NCBI RefSeq assembly: GCF_004765815.2
Contig: NZ_SBIS02000011.1
Location: 1-64,000, forward strand
Source of the DNA: Halorussus salinus
GTDB taxonomy: Archaea; Halobacteriota; Halobacteria; Halobacteriales; Haladaptataceae
Length of the DNA: 64,000 nt
Direction: 5' to 3'
The translations under genes and the position numbers were made by a program. The notes below the pieces were generated by a model. It ran no database searches. It was not told the origin of the DNA and saw only the letters and a list, made by a program, of their open reading frames with translations. Below are positions 7,781-16,235 of this stretch, in pieces (within the stretch, counting starts at the first letter, position 1; each line of letters opens with the position of its first letter).

Positions 7781-7989
7781 GCCGACGACACCTCCCGCGG
7801 AGCCGACCGATGGTCGGCGGTCGCTACGCGGCGGAGAACATTTGCGACCGGGCTGGGGTCACCGCCGACGCGACCGGGGAAACTATCGACTCGACCGGCG
7901 GCGCGTCTGCTGGGAGTCGCGGGCGTGCGGAGACGAACCGTCTCCCCGTCGGGAACTCTCGATAACGCAGGCGTATCGTCGCACGTCAT
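7777..7989 (-). CDS. 70-aa ORF translationally coupled to the metal exporter
   Basis: ATG 7987-7989 lies about 12 bases after the transcription start predicted from the TATA box at 8021-8034. Its TGA overlaps the exporter GTG (GTGA). Position and coupling argue that it is translated. The sequence is Arg/Pro/Ser-rich, with no recognised motif (it begins MTCDDTPALSR). It may be a leader ORF that controls exporter translation, or a small protein. An untranslated 210-base leader is the alternative. Confidence 0.4.
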   Translation of the reverse strand: MTCDDTPALSRVPDGETVRLRTPATPSRRAAGRVDSFPGRVGGDPSPVANVLRRVATADHRSAPREVSSA

Positions 7990-8020
7990 GTTTGAATCTA
8001 ACAGCTGTAGTTGATACGTG

Positions 8021-8034
8021 GAAGTATAAAATAG
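8021..8034 (-). promoter_or_regulatory. TATA box of the metal exporter transcript
   Basis: The minus strand reads TATTTTATACTTC. It is about 35-40 bases upstream of the ATG at 7989 and directly downstream of the palindrome at 8053-8068, a normal archaeal promoter-operator spacing. Confidence 0.6.
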
Positions 8035-8052
8035 TACCTGTCTAAGCTAAGG

Positions 8053-8068
8053 ATTAGACTAGTCTAAT
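8053..8068. promoter_or_regulatory. Perfect 16-bp palindrome, DtxR/SirR-like operator
   Basis: ATTAGACTAGTCTAAT is a perfect inverted repeat. Its TTAG...CTAA arms match the general shape of metal-dependent DtxR-family operators (TTAGG...CCTAA). It sits about 20 bases upstream of the exporter TATA box, where it could affect recruitment of TFB or TBP. Regulator identity is inferred. Confidence 0.6.
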
Positions 8069-8243
8069 TCAGGCGGTCGCACGAGCGAGTGCCGGGGTAG
8101 CGACCGGAGTACAGCTGTCGGCGAGCGCGAACTCGGCGTCTACGCTCGCTCGTTCGACGCGTAACTGCTCGGTACTCGACACTCGACGTTCGATTTCGGA
8201 CGACTGCGAACGGTCGCCCCGAGAGCGGGGCGGCAAAAGAGCG

Positions 8244-10307
8244 TCAGAACCCGTCGGTCGGTTCCGGCACGCCCTCGCCCTCCACGTCTACGTCCACGTC
8301 GAACTCCTCGCGCAGTTCCCGGATGCGGTCGCGGATGTCGGCGGCGAGTTCGAATTCGAGGTTGCTCGCGGCCTCGTTCATCCGGTCCTCCAACTCCTCG
8401 ATGTGCGCCTCGGCCTCGTCGTCGGTCTCGGGTTCGCCGTCGGTCACGCCGGAGGTGTCGGTCTTGCTCCCCGGCAGATTGGCCTCAGAGACCTCCTTCT
8501 CGATGGTGGTGGGTTCGAAGCCGTTCTCCTCGTTGAACTCCTGCTGGATGGCCCGACGGCGCTGGGTCTCGTCTATCGCGGCCGCCATCGCGTCGGTGGT
8601 CTCGTCGGCGTAGAGGACCACCTCGCCGTTGACGTTCCGGGCGGCCCGGCCCATCGTTTGGACGAGCGACGTTTCGGACCTGAGGAATCCCTGCTGGTCG
8701 GCGTCGAGGATGGCGACGAGCGAGACTTCCGGGATGTCCAGTCCCTCGCGCAGGAGGTTGATGCCCACCAGCACGTCGAACTCGCCGAGGCGCAGACCCC
8801 GGACGAGTTCGTGGCGCTCCAAGGTGTCGGTCTCGTCGTGCATGTACTCGACCGCGACGCCAGCCTCCTCCAGATACTCGGTCAGGTCCTCGGCCATGCG
8901 CTTGGTCAGCGTCGTCACGAGGACGCGCTCGTCGTTTTCCGTCCTGCGGTCGATGCGGTCCATCAGGTCGTCTATCTGCCCCTCGGCGTCCGAGACCTCG
9001 ACCTTCGGGTCCACGAGGTGGGTCGGGCGAACGATCTGCTCGACTATCTGGTCGCTCTGCTCGCGCTCGTAGTCGGCGGGCGTCGCCGAGACGTAGAGGG
9101 TCCGGTCGGTCTTCTCCTCGAACTCGTCGAACTGGAGCGGCCGGTTGTCGTAGGCGGTCGGCAGGCGGAAGCCGTTCCCTACGAGACTGTCCTTCCGGGA
9201 CTTGTCGCCCGCGAACTGGCCCTTGATTTGGGGGACAGTCTGGTGGGACTCGTCGATGACCGTGAGGAAGTCGTCGGGGAAATAGTCCAACAGCGTGAAG
9301 GGTGCGTCGCCGACCTCGCGGTCCGAGAGGTACACCGAGTAGTTCTCGATGCCCGAGCAGTACCCGGCTTCCCGCATCATTTCGAGGTCGAAGGTCGTGC
9401 GCTCCTCGATGCGCTGGGCGGCCACGAGGTCGTCGTTGCGCTCGAAGTACCGGATGCGGTCGTCCAAGTCGTCCTCGATTTCGGCGATGGCGTCGTCCAT
9501 CGTCTGCTCGGGGATGGAGTAGTGTTCGCCGGGGTGGACCAGCACCGCCGACTCTTGGGAGACGACTTCCCCTTCGAGGGGGTCTACCTTCATCATGCGG
9601 TCTATCTCGTCGCCCCACAACTCGACGCGCACGGCGTACCGGCCGTACATCGGGAAGATTTCGACGGTGTCGCCTCGGACGCGGAAGGTGCCCTGCGTAA
9701 AGTCCACGTCGTTGCGCTCGTAGTTCAGGTCCACGAGGCGAGCGAGGAGTTCGTCTCGCCCCACCTCGTCGCCGACTTCGAGGCGCAGGCTCATCTCCTC
9801 GTAGTTGCGCGGGTCACCGAGACCGTAGATGGCCGACACCGACGCGACCACGATTACGTCGTCGCGGGTCAACAGCGAGCGCGTCGCGGAGTGACGCAGG
9901 CGGTCTATCTCCTCGTTGATGGAGGCGTCTTTCTCGATGTACTTGTCGGTCTGCTCGACGTAGGCCTCCGGCTGGTAGTAGTCGTAGTAGCTGACGAAGT
10001 ACTCGACGGCGTTGTCCGGGAACAGGTTTCGGAACTCCTCGTACAACTGCGCCGCGAGCGTCTTGTTGTGCGCGATGACGAGGGTGGGTTTCTGTATCTC
10101 CTCGACCACCCACGAGACGGTGTTGGTCTTCCCCGACCCCGTCACCCCGAGCAACGTCTGTTTCTCCATGCCCGACCGGAACCCCTCCGCTAACTCCTCG
10201 ATGGCCTCCGGTTGGTCCCCCGCGGGGTCGAAGGGCGCATCGACCCGGAACTCCGACTCGGCCTCGGGTCTGTCGGGCGAAAGCGGCCCGCTGTCGGCGT
10301 CGCTCAT
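8244..10307 (-). CDS. uvrB: UvrB, excinuclease ABC subunit B
   Basis: This 687-aa damage-recognition helicase of nucleotide excision repair shows Walker A GVTGSGKT (54-61), the beta-hairpin region [20 protein letters not shown] that wedges between DNA strands, VIDESH, and helicase motif VI around QTMGRAARN. The C-terminal UVR motif ([20 protein letters not shown]) binds UvrC. The acidic insert near 590-625 is a haloarchaeal feature. It starts at ATG 10307, and a weak TATA-like GATAAGCG is about 40 bases upstream. It appears to be a single-gene unit; uvrA and uvrC are not in the window. A T4 run follows the stop at about 8234-8237. Confidence 0.98.
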   Translation of the reverse strand: MSDADSGPLSPDRPEAESEFRVDAPFDPAGDQPEAIEELAEGFRSGMEKQTLLGVTGSGKTNTVSWVVEEIQKPTLVIAHNKTLAAQLYEEFRNLFPDNAVEYFVSYYDYYQPEAYVEQTDKYIEKDASINEEIDRLRHSATRSLLTRDDVIVVASVSAIYGLGDPRNYEEMSLRLEVGDEVGRDELLARLVDLNYERNDVDFTQGTFRVRGDTVEIFPMYGRYAVRVELWGDEIDRMMKVDPLEGEVVSQESAVLVHPGEHYSIPEQTMDDAIAEIEDDLDDRIRYFERNDDLVAAQRIEERTTFDLEMMREAGYCSGIENYSVYLSDREVGDAPFTLLDYFPDDFLTVIDESHQTVPQIKGQFAGDKSRKDSLVGNGFRLPTAYDNRPLQFDEFEEKTDRTLYVSATPADYEREQSDQIVEQIVRPTHLVDPKVEVSDAEGQIDDLMDRIDRRTENDERVLVTTLTKRMAEDLTEYLEEAGVAVEYMHDETDTLERHELVRGLRLGEFDVLVGINLLREGLDIPEVSLVAILDADQQGFLRSETSLVQTMGRAARNVNGEVVLYADETTDAMAAAIDETQRRRAIQQEFNEENGFEPTTIEKEVSEANLPGSKTDTSGVTDGEPETDDEAEAHIEELEDRMNEAASNLEFELAADIRDRIRELREEFDVDVDVEGEGVPEPTDGF

Positions 10308-10571
10308 TGTGAAGCGAGGTAGGGATTGGAGCTACTTCAGATGGTCGCTTATCGAGTCGAAGCGGGGAACGGAGGTACTCGAACGTCTGTGACACCCGAC
10401 CCGTGACTAGTCGCCAGAACCGATATCGTCGCAAGCACAAGCGAACACGTCGGCGAAGGAGCGAATCCGGTCGGTACCCCGGCGATACCGCCGAGGAGAA
10501 GCGCGAGGAAGTCCCGGAAGGACTCGGATAGCGACTCCGGGACCGCCGAAATCAAGTCTCAAGCGGGTCGT

Positions 10572-11213
10572 TTAGCACACGGGCTTCGGATTCACGCCCA
10601 TCCCTTCCAGCGTCTCGGTGTACTCGTCGTAGGCCGCCTGAATCGCACCGCTCGCCGCGTCGAGCGCCGCGTCCCACTCCTCGTCGCTCTCGCAGACCTC
10701 GGCCAACAACGCCGTTCCGCGCTCCAACTGCCCGTCCAAGTCGTCGCCCAAGTTCCGGAACAGTTGGGCGGTCTGGGGGTCGGCCTGCCCGACGAAGAAC
10801 CCGACCATCTGCTCTTTGGACTTCTCGCTGGCCAAGGTTCGACCCAAGAAGCCGCCGACGCGAGCCGGGTCGTCTTCGAGGTCCCGCAGGTACTCGTGGA
10901 TGGCGGGCACCTCGCTCGGGTCGTGGTCGTCGGGCGTCTCGCCGTCCAGTTTCCCGAGGACCTGCTCGTAGTGGTCGCGCTCTTGGTCGGCGAAGTCGGC
11001 GAAGGTTTCCCGGACCTCCTCGGCGGCCGCGTCGTCGGCCCACTGCCCGAACGTCTCGCTGGCGGCGTACTCGGCGTCCGCGGCGGCGCGGAACACGGTC
11101 TCGGGTTCCATCTCACCCTCGGTCTCGGCGTAGAGCGACTTCGAGGAGCCCAGTCGGGAGAGGGCGGTCTCGTTGTCGTCGCGAACCGAATCGAGGAACT
11201 TGTCTGCGTTCAT
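10572..11213 (-). CDS. Rubrerythrin-like / ferritin-superfamily haloarchaeal protein
   Basis: The 213-aa, mostly helical acidic protein matches my memory of haloarchaeal proteins annotated as rubrerythrin family. Helices carry Glu and His in ferritin-like spacing, for example DQERDHYEQVLGKLDG. The C-terminal rubredoxin domain of classical rubrerythrins is absent. If it binds iron, it could act in peroxide defence. The start MNADKFLDSVRDDNETALS at 11213 is chosen over longer upstream frames. The protein ends GMGVNPKPVC. The intergenic DNA up to uvrB (10308-10571) holds nothing clear. Confidence 0.7.
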   Translation of the reverse strand: MNADKFLDSVRDDNETALSRLGSSKSLYAETEGEMEPETVFRAAADAEYAASETFGQWADDAAAEEVRETFADFADQERDHYEQVLGKLDGETPDDHDPSEVPAIHEYLRDLEDDPARVGGFLGRTLASEKSKEQMVGFFVGQADPQTAQLFRNLGDDLDGQLERGTALLAEVCESDEEWDAALDAASGAIQAAYDEYTETLEGMGVNPKPVC

Positions 11214-11290
11214 GCTCCGACGTACGGAAACCAGTCGCTTGTAAGTAGCGCCTCCGGCGAGAAATCGCCCCCATCTCCCGCGTAGCGACC

Positions 11291-12403
11291 CTACGCCGCG
11301 TCGAGGGTCACCACGACCACGGTCCCGCCCGAATCGCTCTCCTCGAACCGCAGGTCGCCGCCATACCCCTCTACGACCCACTTCACGAGCCAGAGACCGA
11401 ACCCGCTCCCGTGGTCGAGTTGCGTGAGGTCGCGGTCGCCGGTCAGGACCGCCACCTCGTCGGCGGGGATGCCCGGCCCGTCGTCGGCGACGCGAATCTC
11501 GACGCGACCGCCGGTCTCCTCGGCGGCGAGTCGGACGCTCGGGGCCTCGCCGTCGTGGTGACGAATCGCGTTCTCCACGAGGTTGCCGAGGACCCGGCGC
11601 AACTGGTCGTTCGCCCGGACCGACGAGTCCCCCGGAATCGCTACCTCGATGTCGGCGTCGGGGTACTCCTCGCGGTACTCGGCGACCACCTCGTCGGCGA
11701 CCGGTCGGAGTTCGACCGAGCGGGTCGGGGCCGCCTCGCTCTCGATGGTCTGCTGGATGTCGGCGACCTTGTCGTACATCCCGCCGAGGTCGTCGGCCTT
11801 GCGCTCGACCCGACCCGCCACGTCGGCGAGTTGCGGGTCCTCGACCTCCGCGGTCAGTCGCTCGGCGAACCCGCCGAGTACCTGCACGTCGTTGCGGAGG
11901 TTGTGACGGATGAGGCGGTTCAACACCGCGGTCTTCTCGCGTTCGGTGGCTAGCTCCTCGGCGCGGATGCGACGCACGTCGTTGACGCCGATGATGACGT
12001 GGGCGGCCGCGCTGACGCCCAGCACGGTCGCCACGACGAACGGCGGGACCGCGACCGGTCGGTAGAGATAGACCAACCCGAGGACCAATCCGAGGACGAC
12101 GACGCCGAGCGTGTTCCAGCCCGCGATGCGAAGGGTGTTCGTCGCCGAGAACCCGGCGCGATGTATCAGGTAGCCCGCGGCGACGAGGACGAGCGCGACT
12201 ACCGTCCCGAGCCCCGCGAGGAGGCCCGCGACGAGGGATTCGGGTCCGGCAACGAGTCTGGAGACGGTCGGCACGAGGAGACCGAACCCGGTGAGCGCGA
12301 TGACGCCGCTTCCGGCGGTCCGGCGTGGGTCGCCACCCGTCCGACCGTCGCCGGTCTCGTCGGACGAGAGCGGCCCGGCGATAGTTTCTCCGATTGACGA
12401 CAT
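11291..12403 (-). CDS. Membrane histidine kinase
   Basis: The 370-aa protein has four N-terminal helices (about 33-50, 56-80, 95-113, 120-140). A linker helix and a haloarchaeal H-box, RLIRHNLRNDVQVLGGF with H167, come next. A HATPase_c domain follows, with N-box LVENAIRHHDG, G1 DDGPGIP and G2 GSGFGLWLVKW. It should autophosphorylate and pass phosphate to a response regulator, but none is adjacent. No extracellular sensor domain or PAS domain is present, so the signal may be sensed in the membrane. This layout is common among haloarchaeal orphan kinases. Confidence 0.9.
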   Translation of the reverse strand: MSSIGETIAGPLSSDETGDGRTGGDPRRTAGSGVIALTGFGLLVPTVSRLVAGPESLVAGLLAGLGTVVALVLVAAGYLIHRAGFSATNTLRIAGWNTLGVVVLGLVLGLVYLYRPVAVPPFVVATVLGVSAAAHVIIGVNDVRRIRAEELATEREKTAVLNRLIRHNLRNDVQVLGGFAERLTAEVEDPQLADVAGRVERKADDLGGMYDKVADIQQTIESEAAPTRSVELRPVADEVVAEYREEYPDADIEVAIPGDSSVRANDQLRRVLGNLVENAIRHHDGEAPSVRLAAEETGGRVEIRVADDGPGIPADEVAVLTGDRDLTQLDHGSGFGLWLVKWVVEGYGGDLRFEESDSGGTVVVVTLDAA

Positions 12404-12502
12404 CTACCGAGATAGACGTGACCGGAGACGTATAATTCCGACGCTCTCGACGGTCGCTCCCGATACCCGAACCCTTTGGCGTAACTCGTCCGAAAGACGA
12501 GT

Positions 12503-13381
12503 ATGACCGCGACCGCCGAGCGACAGGCCGAGCGCACCGTCCTTCTCACGGGATGCGGGTCCGGAATCGGCCGCCGGACCGCCCGCGCGTTCGCCCGCGA
12601 GGGCTGGACCGTCTACGCGACCGACCTCCGGGCGGACCTGCTCGACCCACTGGCCGACGAGTGCGAGACCGCCGAACTCGACGTGACCGACAGCGAGCAG
12701 TGCGAGGAGGTCGTCGCCCGAGTCGCCGACGAGGCCGGAGGCATCGACTGTCTGGTCAACAACGCTGGCTTCGGCGTCGTCGGAGCCATCGAGGACGTGT
12801 CGGCCGACCTCGCCCGCGAGCAGTTCGACGTGCTGGTCCACGGGCCCCACCGCCTCGCGCGCGCCGCCCTGCCCCACCTGCGAGAGGCCGGGACCGGCCG
12901 ACCCGGTTCCGGTCGCATCGTCAACGTCTCCAGCGTCCTCGGCCGGGCGGCGTTCCCCGGTCTGGGCACCTACAGCAGTGCGAAGTTCGCACTGGAGGGC
13001 TTGACCGACGCGCTCCGACTGGAGGTCGCCCCCGAAGTCGAGGTGGCGGCGGTCGAACCAGCGTGGGTCCGGACGAACTTTGAGGCGGCCGCGATGGACC
13101 GCATGGCCGACGCCGAACGCTCCTCGGCATACGACGACGTGTACGACCTCTACGAGCGCGGTGCCGCCCTCGACGGCGGCCCGCTCGCGGTCGGCCCCGA
13201 ACGCGTCGCCGAGACTATTCTCCGGGCCGCCACCGACGCGGACCCGAAGACGCGCTACCCGGTCGGGTGGGTCGCGCGAGCCATCGTCTCCTCGCGGATT
13301 CTGCCAGACCGCGTGCGAGACAGGGCTATCTGGAGGCTGGCGAAGTCGGCAATCGAACTGCGAAAATGGGGATTAATTTGA
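12503..13381 (+). CDS. Short-chain dehydrogenase/reductase (SDR)
   Basis: The 292-aa classical SDR has TGCGSGIG (16-23) for NAD(P), NNAG (86-89), catalytic Ser around 143-144 (NVSS) and YSSAK (157-161). The C-terminal extension is typical of retinol-dehydrogenase-like SDRs that act on lipophilic alcohols or ketones. The substrate cannot be predicted. It is divergent from the kinase gene with 99 bases between, enough for two promoters. Confidence 0.93.
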   Translation: MTATAERQAERTVLLTGCGSGIGRRTARAFAREGWTVYATDLRADLLDPLADECETAELDVTDSEQCEEVVARVADEAGGIDCLVNNAGFGVVGAIEDVSADLAREQFDVLVHGPHRLARAALPHLREAGTGRPGSGRIVNVSSVLGRAAFPGLGTYSSAKFALEGLTDALRLEVAPEVEVAAVEPAWVRTNFEAAAMDRMADAERSSAYDDVYDLYERGAALDGGPLAVGPERVAETILRAATDADPKTRYPVGWVARAIVSSRILPDRVRDRAIWRLAKSAIELRKWGLI

Positions 13382-13429
13382 CTCGGTTCGATGCGTCGTC
13401 ACTCGCGGCGTCCGGAGACGTGAGGTTCG

Positions 13430-13678
13430 CTAGCAGTTCACGTTCCACTCGTAACAGTCGCGGGGGTCATTTTCGCCGACGCCGCTGCACATCGTCGAGA
13501 CTCCGCCGGTGATCGTAATCGGACAACTATTGTTATTCACGTTCACGTTGAGGGCACTGGTCGCGTCGTCAGTCGTTTCCGCGGTCACGTCGGCACTCGG
13601 CGTCGCCGCGGCCGAACCGCTAAGTACTGTGAGAGCGAGCGCGGCCGCGAGTGCGAGTTTCAATGTTGTCGATGTCAT
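13430..13678 (-). CDS. Small secreted cysteine-containing peptide precursor
   Basis: The 82-aa precursor starts at ATG 13678. It has a signal peptide (hydrophobic core LALAAALALTVLSG, likely cut after SAAA near residue 25). A short acidic propeptide-like stretch and a C-terminal part with four Cys (NNSCPITITGG, STMCSGVG, RDCYEW, final Cys) follow. The last residue is Cys. The upstream DNA is AT-rich (13730-13760), with a TATA-like AAATATTTA. It looks like a secreted peptide, possibly a microhalocin-like or disulfide-bonded product, but no family is recognised. Confidence 0.6.
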   Translation of the reverse strand: MTSTTLKLALAAALALTVLSGSAAATPSADVTAETTDDATSALNVNVNNNSCPITITGGVSTMCSGVGENDPRDCYEWNVNC

Positions 13679-13785
13679 GGGGTAGGGCTGCTTTCTTGCT
13701 GAAGCAGTGGGAGTAATTCTCAAACAGGGACGTAAATATTTTTCTAAATTTACAATCGTAATATGAATCTCTGTCTGCCCTTAAC

Positions 13786-14136
13786 GTGAGTCGTGTCCTA
13801 CCACAGCAAAAGAAAAGACCAGCCGTAGGCGCTTGCTCCTCGCCGTGTCGCTTCGAGAACTCGTGTGCAACGCTTTCCCGCTCTCACCCTCGCCAGCGCC
13901 AGTGGAGAGTAGGAATTACTCGCGCTGAAACGGTCGCTCGCTACTCTCCGCTCCCAGCGCCAGCGGAGAGTAGGTTATCTCGCCGCCTGACGGCACGCTC
14001 GGCCGCTACTCTCCGCTGCCGTGCTTCACGGCTCGCTACGCTCGCCGTTCCGCTTCGAGGACTCGTGCGCTACGCTTACTCGCCCTCGCCAGCGTCAGCG
14101 ACGAATAGGGGTCGCTCGCGCTGAAACGCTCACTCG
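13786..14136. repeat. Hairpin-rich diverged repeat block, no gene
   Basis: Two diverged copies of a block of about 100 bp (beginning about 13849 and 14051, CGCTTCGAG.ACTCGTG and ending CGCGCTGAAACG.TC.CTCGCTACTC) flank shorter GGAGAGTAG / CTACTCTCC elements. A perfect 12-bp stem, CTACTCTCCGCT/AGCGGAGAGTAG with a 9-base loop, lies at 13941-13973. Open frames here are short and lack promoters. The block follows the stop of the sulfurtransferase gene at 14137 on the minus strand. Confidence 0.6.
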
Positions 14137-15003
14137 CTACTCGCCACTGCCGGTCTCGATGGGCGCGTCCACGAGGTTGCCCCACTCGGTCCACGACCCG
14201 TCGTAGTTCACGGTGTCGTCGTAGCCCAGCAGTTCGTGGAGCGCGAACCACGCGACCGAGGAGCGCTCGCCGATGCGGCAGTACGCGACCGTGGTGCCCT
14301 CGCCGTCGATGCCCTCGTCCGCGTAGAGGTCCGCGAGTTCCTCGCGGGTCTTGAACGTCCCGTCGTCGTTCGTGACCGCGGCCCACGAGATGTTCTTCGC
14401 GCCGGGGATGTGGCCGCCGCGCTGGGCGGTCTCTTGGAGGCCCGGCGGCGCGAGGACCTCGCCGCTGTACTCCTCGGGCGACCGAACGTCCACGAGGGGA
14501 ACGCCGCGGTCGATGGCCTTCTCCACGTCGTCGCGGTAGGCCCGGATGGACTCGCGGGGACCCGCGGCGTCGTAGGTCTGCGCGGAGAACTCCGGCACCT
14601 CGTCGGTGGTCGGGTAGTCGTTGTCGAGCCAGTAGTCCCGGCCGCCGTCGAGCAGGCGCACGTCGTCGTGGCCGTAGTACTTGAACTGCCAGTAGGCGTA
14701 GGCCGCGAACCAGTTGGAGTTGTCGCCGTAGAGGACGACCGTCGAGTCCTCGGTGATGCCGTGGGAACCCAGAAGCTCCTCGAAGTCGGCCTTTTCGAGG
14801 ATGTCGCGCTGAGTCTGGTCCTGCAGTTGCGTCTCCCAGTTGAAGCCGATAGCGCCCGGCGCGTGGGCCTCGTCGTAGGCCTCGGTGTCTACGTCTACCT
14901 CCACGAGTCGGTACTCGGGGTCGTCGCTCTGGAACTCGTCGAGATGCTCCTCCACCCAGTCGGCAGTGACGAGAACGTCGTTCGCGTACTCTGAATCGCT
15001 CAT
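14137..15003 (-). CDS. Thiosulfate sulfurtransferase (two rhodanese domains)
   Basis: The 288-aa protein has an inactive N-terminal rhodanese domain (no Cys in the loop, LYGDNSNW near 92-98) and an active C-terminal one with Cys242 in YCRIGERSS, the CRxGxR loop of thiosulfate sulfurtransferases. It moves sulfane sulfur from thiosulfate to cyanide or a thiol acceptor. Family length is normal. A TATA box (GGATATAAC on the minus strand, 15030-15038) is about 30 bases upstream of the ATG. It is divergent from a second sulfurtransferase at 15237. Confidence 0.92.
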   Translation of the reverse strand: MSDSEYANDVLVTADWVEEHLDEFQSDDPEYRLVEVDVDTEAYDEAHAPGAIGFNWETQLQDQTQRDILEKADFEELLGSHGITEDSTVVLYGDNSNWFAAYAYWQFKYYGHDDVRLLDGGRDYWLDNDYPTTDEVPEFSAQTYDAAGPRESIRAYRDDVEKAIDRGVPLVDVRSPEEYSGEVLAPPGLQETAQRGGHIPGAKNISWAAVTNDDGTFKTREELADLYADEGIDGEGTTVAYCRIGERSSVAWFALHELLGYDDTVNYDGSWTEWGNLVDAPIETGSGE

Positions 15004-15029
15004 AACCGTCTAGTGGTTCACGGCCTCGC

Positions 15030-15038
15030 GTTATATCC
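15030..15038 (-). promoter_or_regulatory. TATA box of the sulfurtransferase gene
   Basis: The minus strand reads GGATATAAC about 31 bases upstream of ATG 15003, with no room for a Shine-Dalgarno leader. This predicts a leaderless transcript. Confidence 0.6.
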
Positions 15039-15236
15039 TCTTTACTTACGGTAGCTTACGCCTTCTGTCCCCCGTCCCGGAGATTTTTGCCGATACCCGG
15101 CGCGCTGGTCTCCGGCCGGTCGCGTTCGACGTGTCTCCCTTCCCGAGAAGCAGAAATACTTGCTGGTAGCTGTGAGATTTGGCGAGGAGCGACCGGAACC
15201 CGAGGCATTTAGCCGCGGCCGCCCTACCCCCGGCCG

Positions 15237-16076
15237 ATGAACGAGAACGTCGTAGTCAGCGCCGACTGGCTCGCCGACCGCCTCGACGAGGTGCGGGTCG
15301 TGGACGTGCGCGACGCGTGGGAGTACGACGGCATCGGCCACGTCCCCGGCGCGGTCAACATTCCCTTCGACAGCTTCCGGGACGAGGAGGGCGACGCTCC
15401 CGGAACCCTCCCCGGCGAGGAGGCGTGGGCCGACCTGCTCGGCGAGGCGGGCATCTCCGCGGACGACACCATCGTCGCCTACGACGACACCCACGGCGTC
15501 TTCGCGGCGCGATTCCTCGTGACCGCGGAAGCCTACGGCCACACCGACCTCCACCTGCTAGACGGCGACTTCAGTTCGTGGATGCGCGAACACGAGACCG
15601 AGAGCGAGGCCCCCGAGGTAGAGCCGACGACCTACGAAGTTCGCGCGGTGCCCCGCACCGCGGAAGAGACGAGCGGCGACGAGCCGCGAGTTCGGGACCT
15701 CGACCCCGAGGAATCGCCCTTCGTGGACCACGAGGAGGTCGAGGAAGCGGTAGACGACCCGAACAGCGTCGTCGTGGACACCCGCGACGACTGGGAGTAC
15801 GACGAGGGGCACATCCCCGGCGCGAGGCTCCTCGACTGGAAGGAACTGGTGGACGACGAGACCCGCGGGCTGAAGCCCCGCGACGAGTTGGAGGAGATTC
15901 TGGCCGACCACGGTATCACGCCCGACAAGCGCGTCGTCCTCTACTGCAACACCGCTCGGCGCATCAGCCACACCTACGTCGTCCTCGCGTCGCTGGGCTA
16001 CGACGACGTGGACTTCTACGAGGGGAGTCTGACCGACTGGGAGGCGGTCGGCGGTCCCATCGAGACCGAATCGTAG
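15237..16076 (+). CDS. Sulfurtransferase (two rhodanese domains)
   Basis: This 279-aa paralog of the divergent neighbour also has an inactive N-terminal domain (AYDDTHGVF) and Cys237 in YCNTARRISHT. The active loop CNTARR differs from the CRIGER loop of the other gene, which suggests a different sulfur acceptor or donor. A TATA-like CATTTAGCC at 15206-15214 lies 27 bases before the ATG. The 233-base region between the two genes therefore carries two face-away promoters and no other feature. Confidence 0.9.
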   Translation: MNENVVVSADWLADRLDEVRVVDVRDAWEYDGIGHVPGAVNIPFDSFRDEEGDAPGTLPGEEAWADLLGEAGISADDTIVAYDDTHGVFAARFLVTAEAYGHTDLHLLDGDFSSWMREHETESEAPEVEPTTYEVRAVPRTAEETSGDEPRVRDLDPEESPFVDHEEVEEAVDDPNSVVVDTRDDWEYDEGHIPGARLLDWKELVDDETRGLKPRDELEEILADHGITPDKRVVLYCNTARRISHTYVVLASLGYDDVDFYEGSLTDWEAVGGPIETES

Positions 16077-16203
16077 CTCCGAGACGCCGACGGCGGAGTC
16101 CCGAGAATCCGGGCGAATCGAAGTCCGAAGCGGTCGGCGGTCGCTCGGCGAGCGCCGACGCCCGTGAGGAACTATCCCGCGCTCCGAGAGGTCTCGAAGG
16201 GTA

Positions 16204-16213
16204 TGATTTATAC
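16204..16213 (+). promoter_or_regulatory. TATA box of the beta-helix surface protein gene
   Basis: TGATTTATAC is about 27 bases upstream of GTG 16236 and supports GTG as the start of a leaderless transcript. Confidence 0.6.
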
Positions 16214-16235
16214 TTTCCATCTTTGAAGAGCCTGT

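Noticed and set aside
8403-10193. 596-codon plus-strand frame over uvrB
   Set aside because: Antisense shadow of uvrB, whose motifs are complete on the minus strand.
10349-10555. 68-codon minus-strand ORF upstream of the rubrerythrin-like gene stop
   Set aside because: No promoter, no start context, composition not coding-like.
13786-14206. Overlapping plus-strand ORFs of 61-112 codons
   Set aside because: They run through the repeat block and sulfurtransferase end, share repeated peptides produced by the DNA repeats, and have no promoter.
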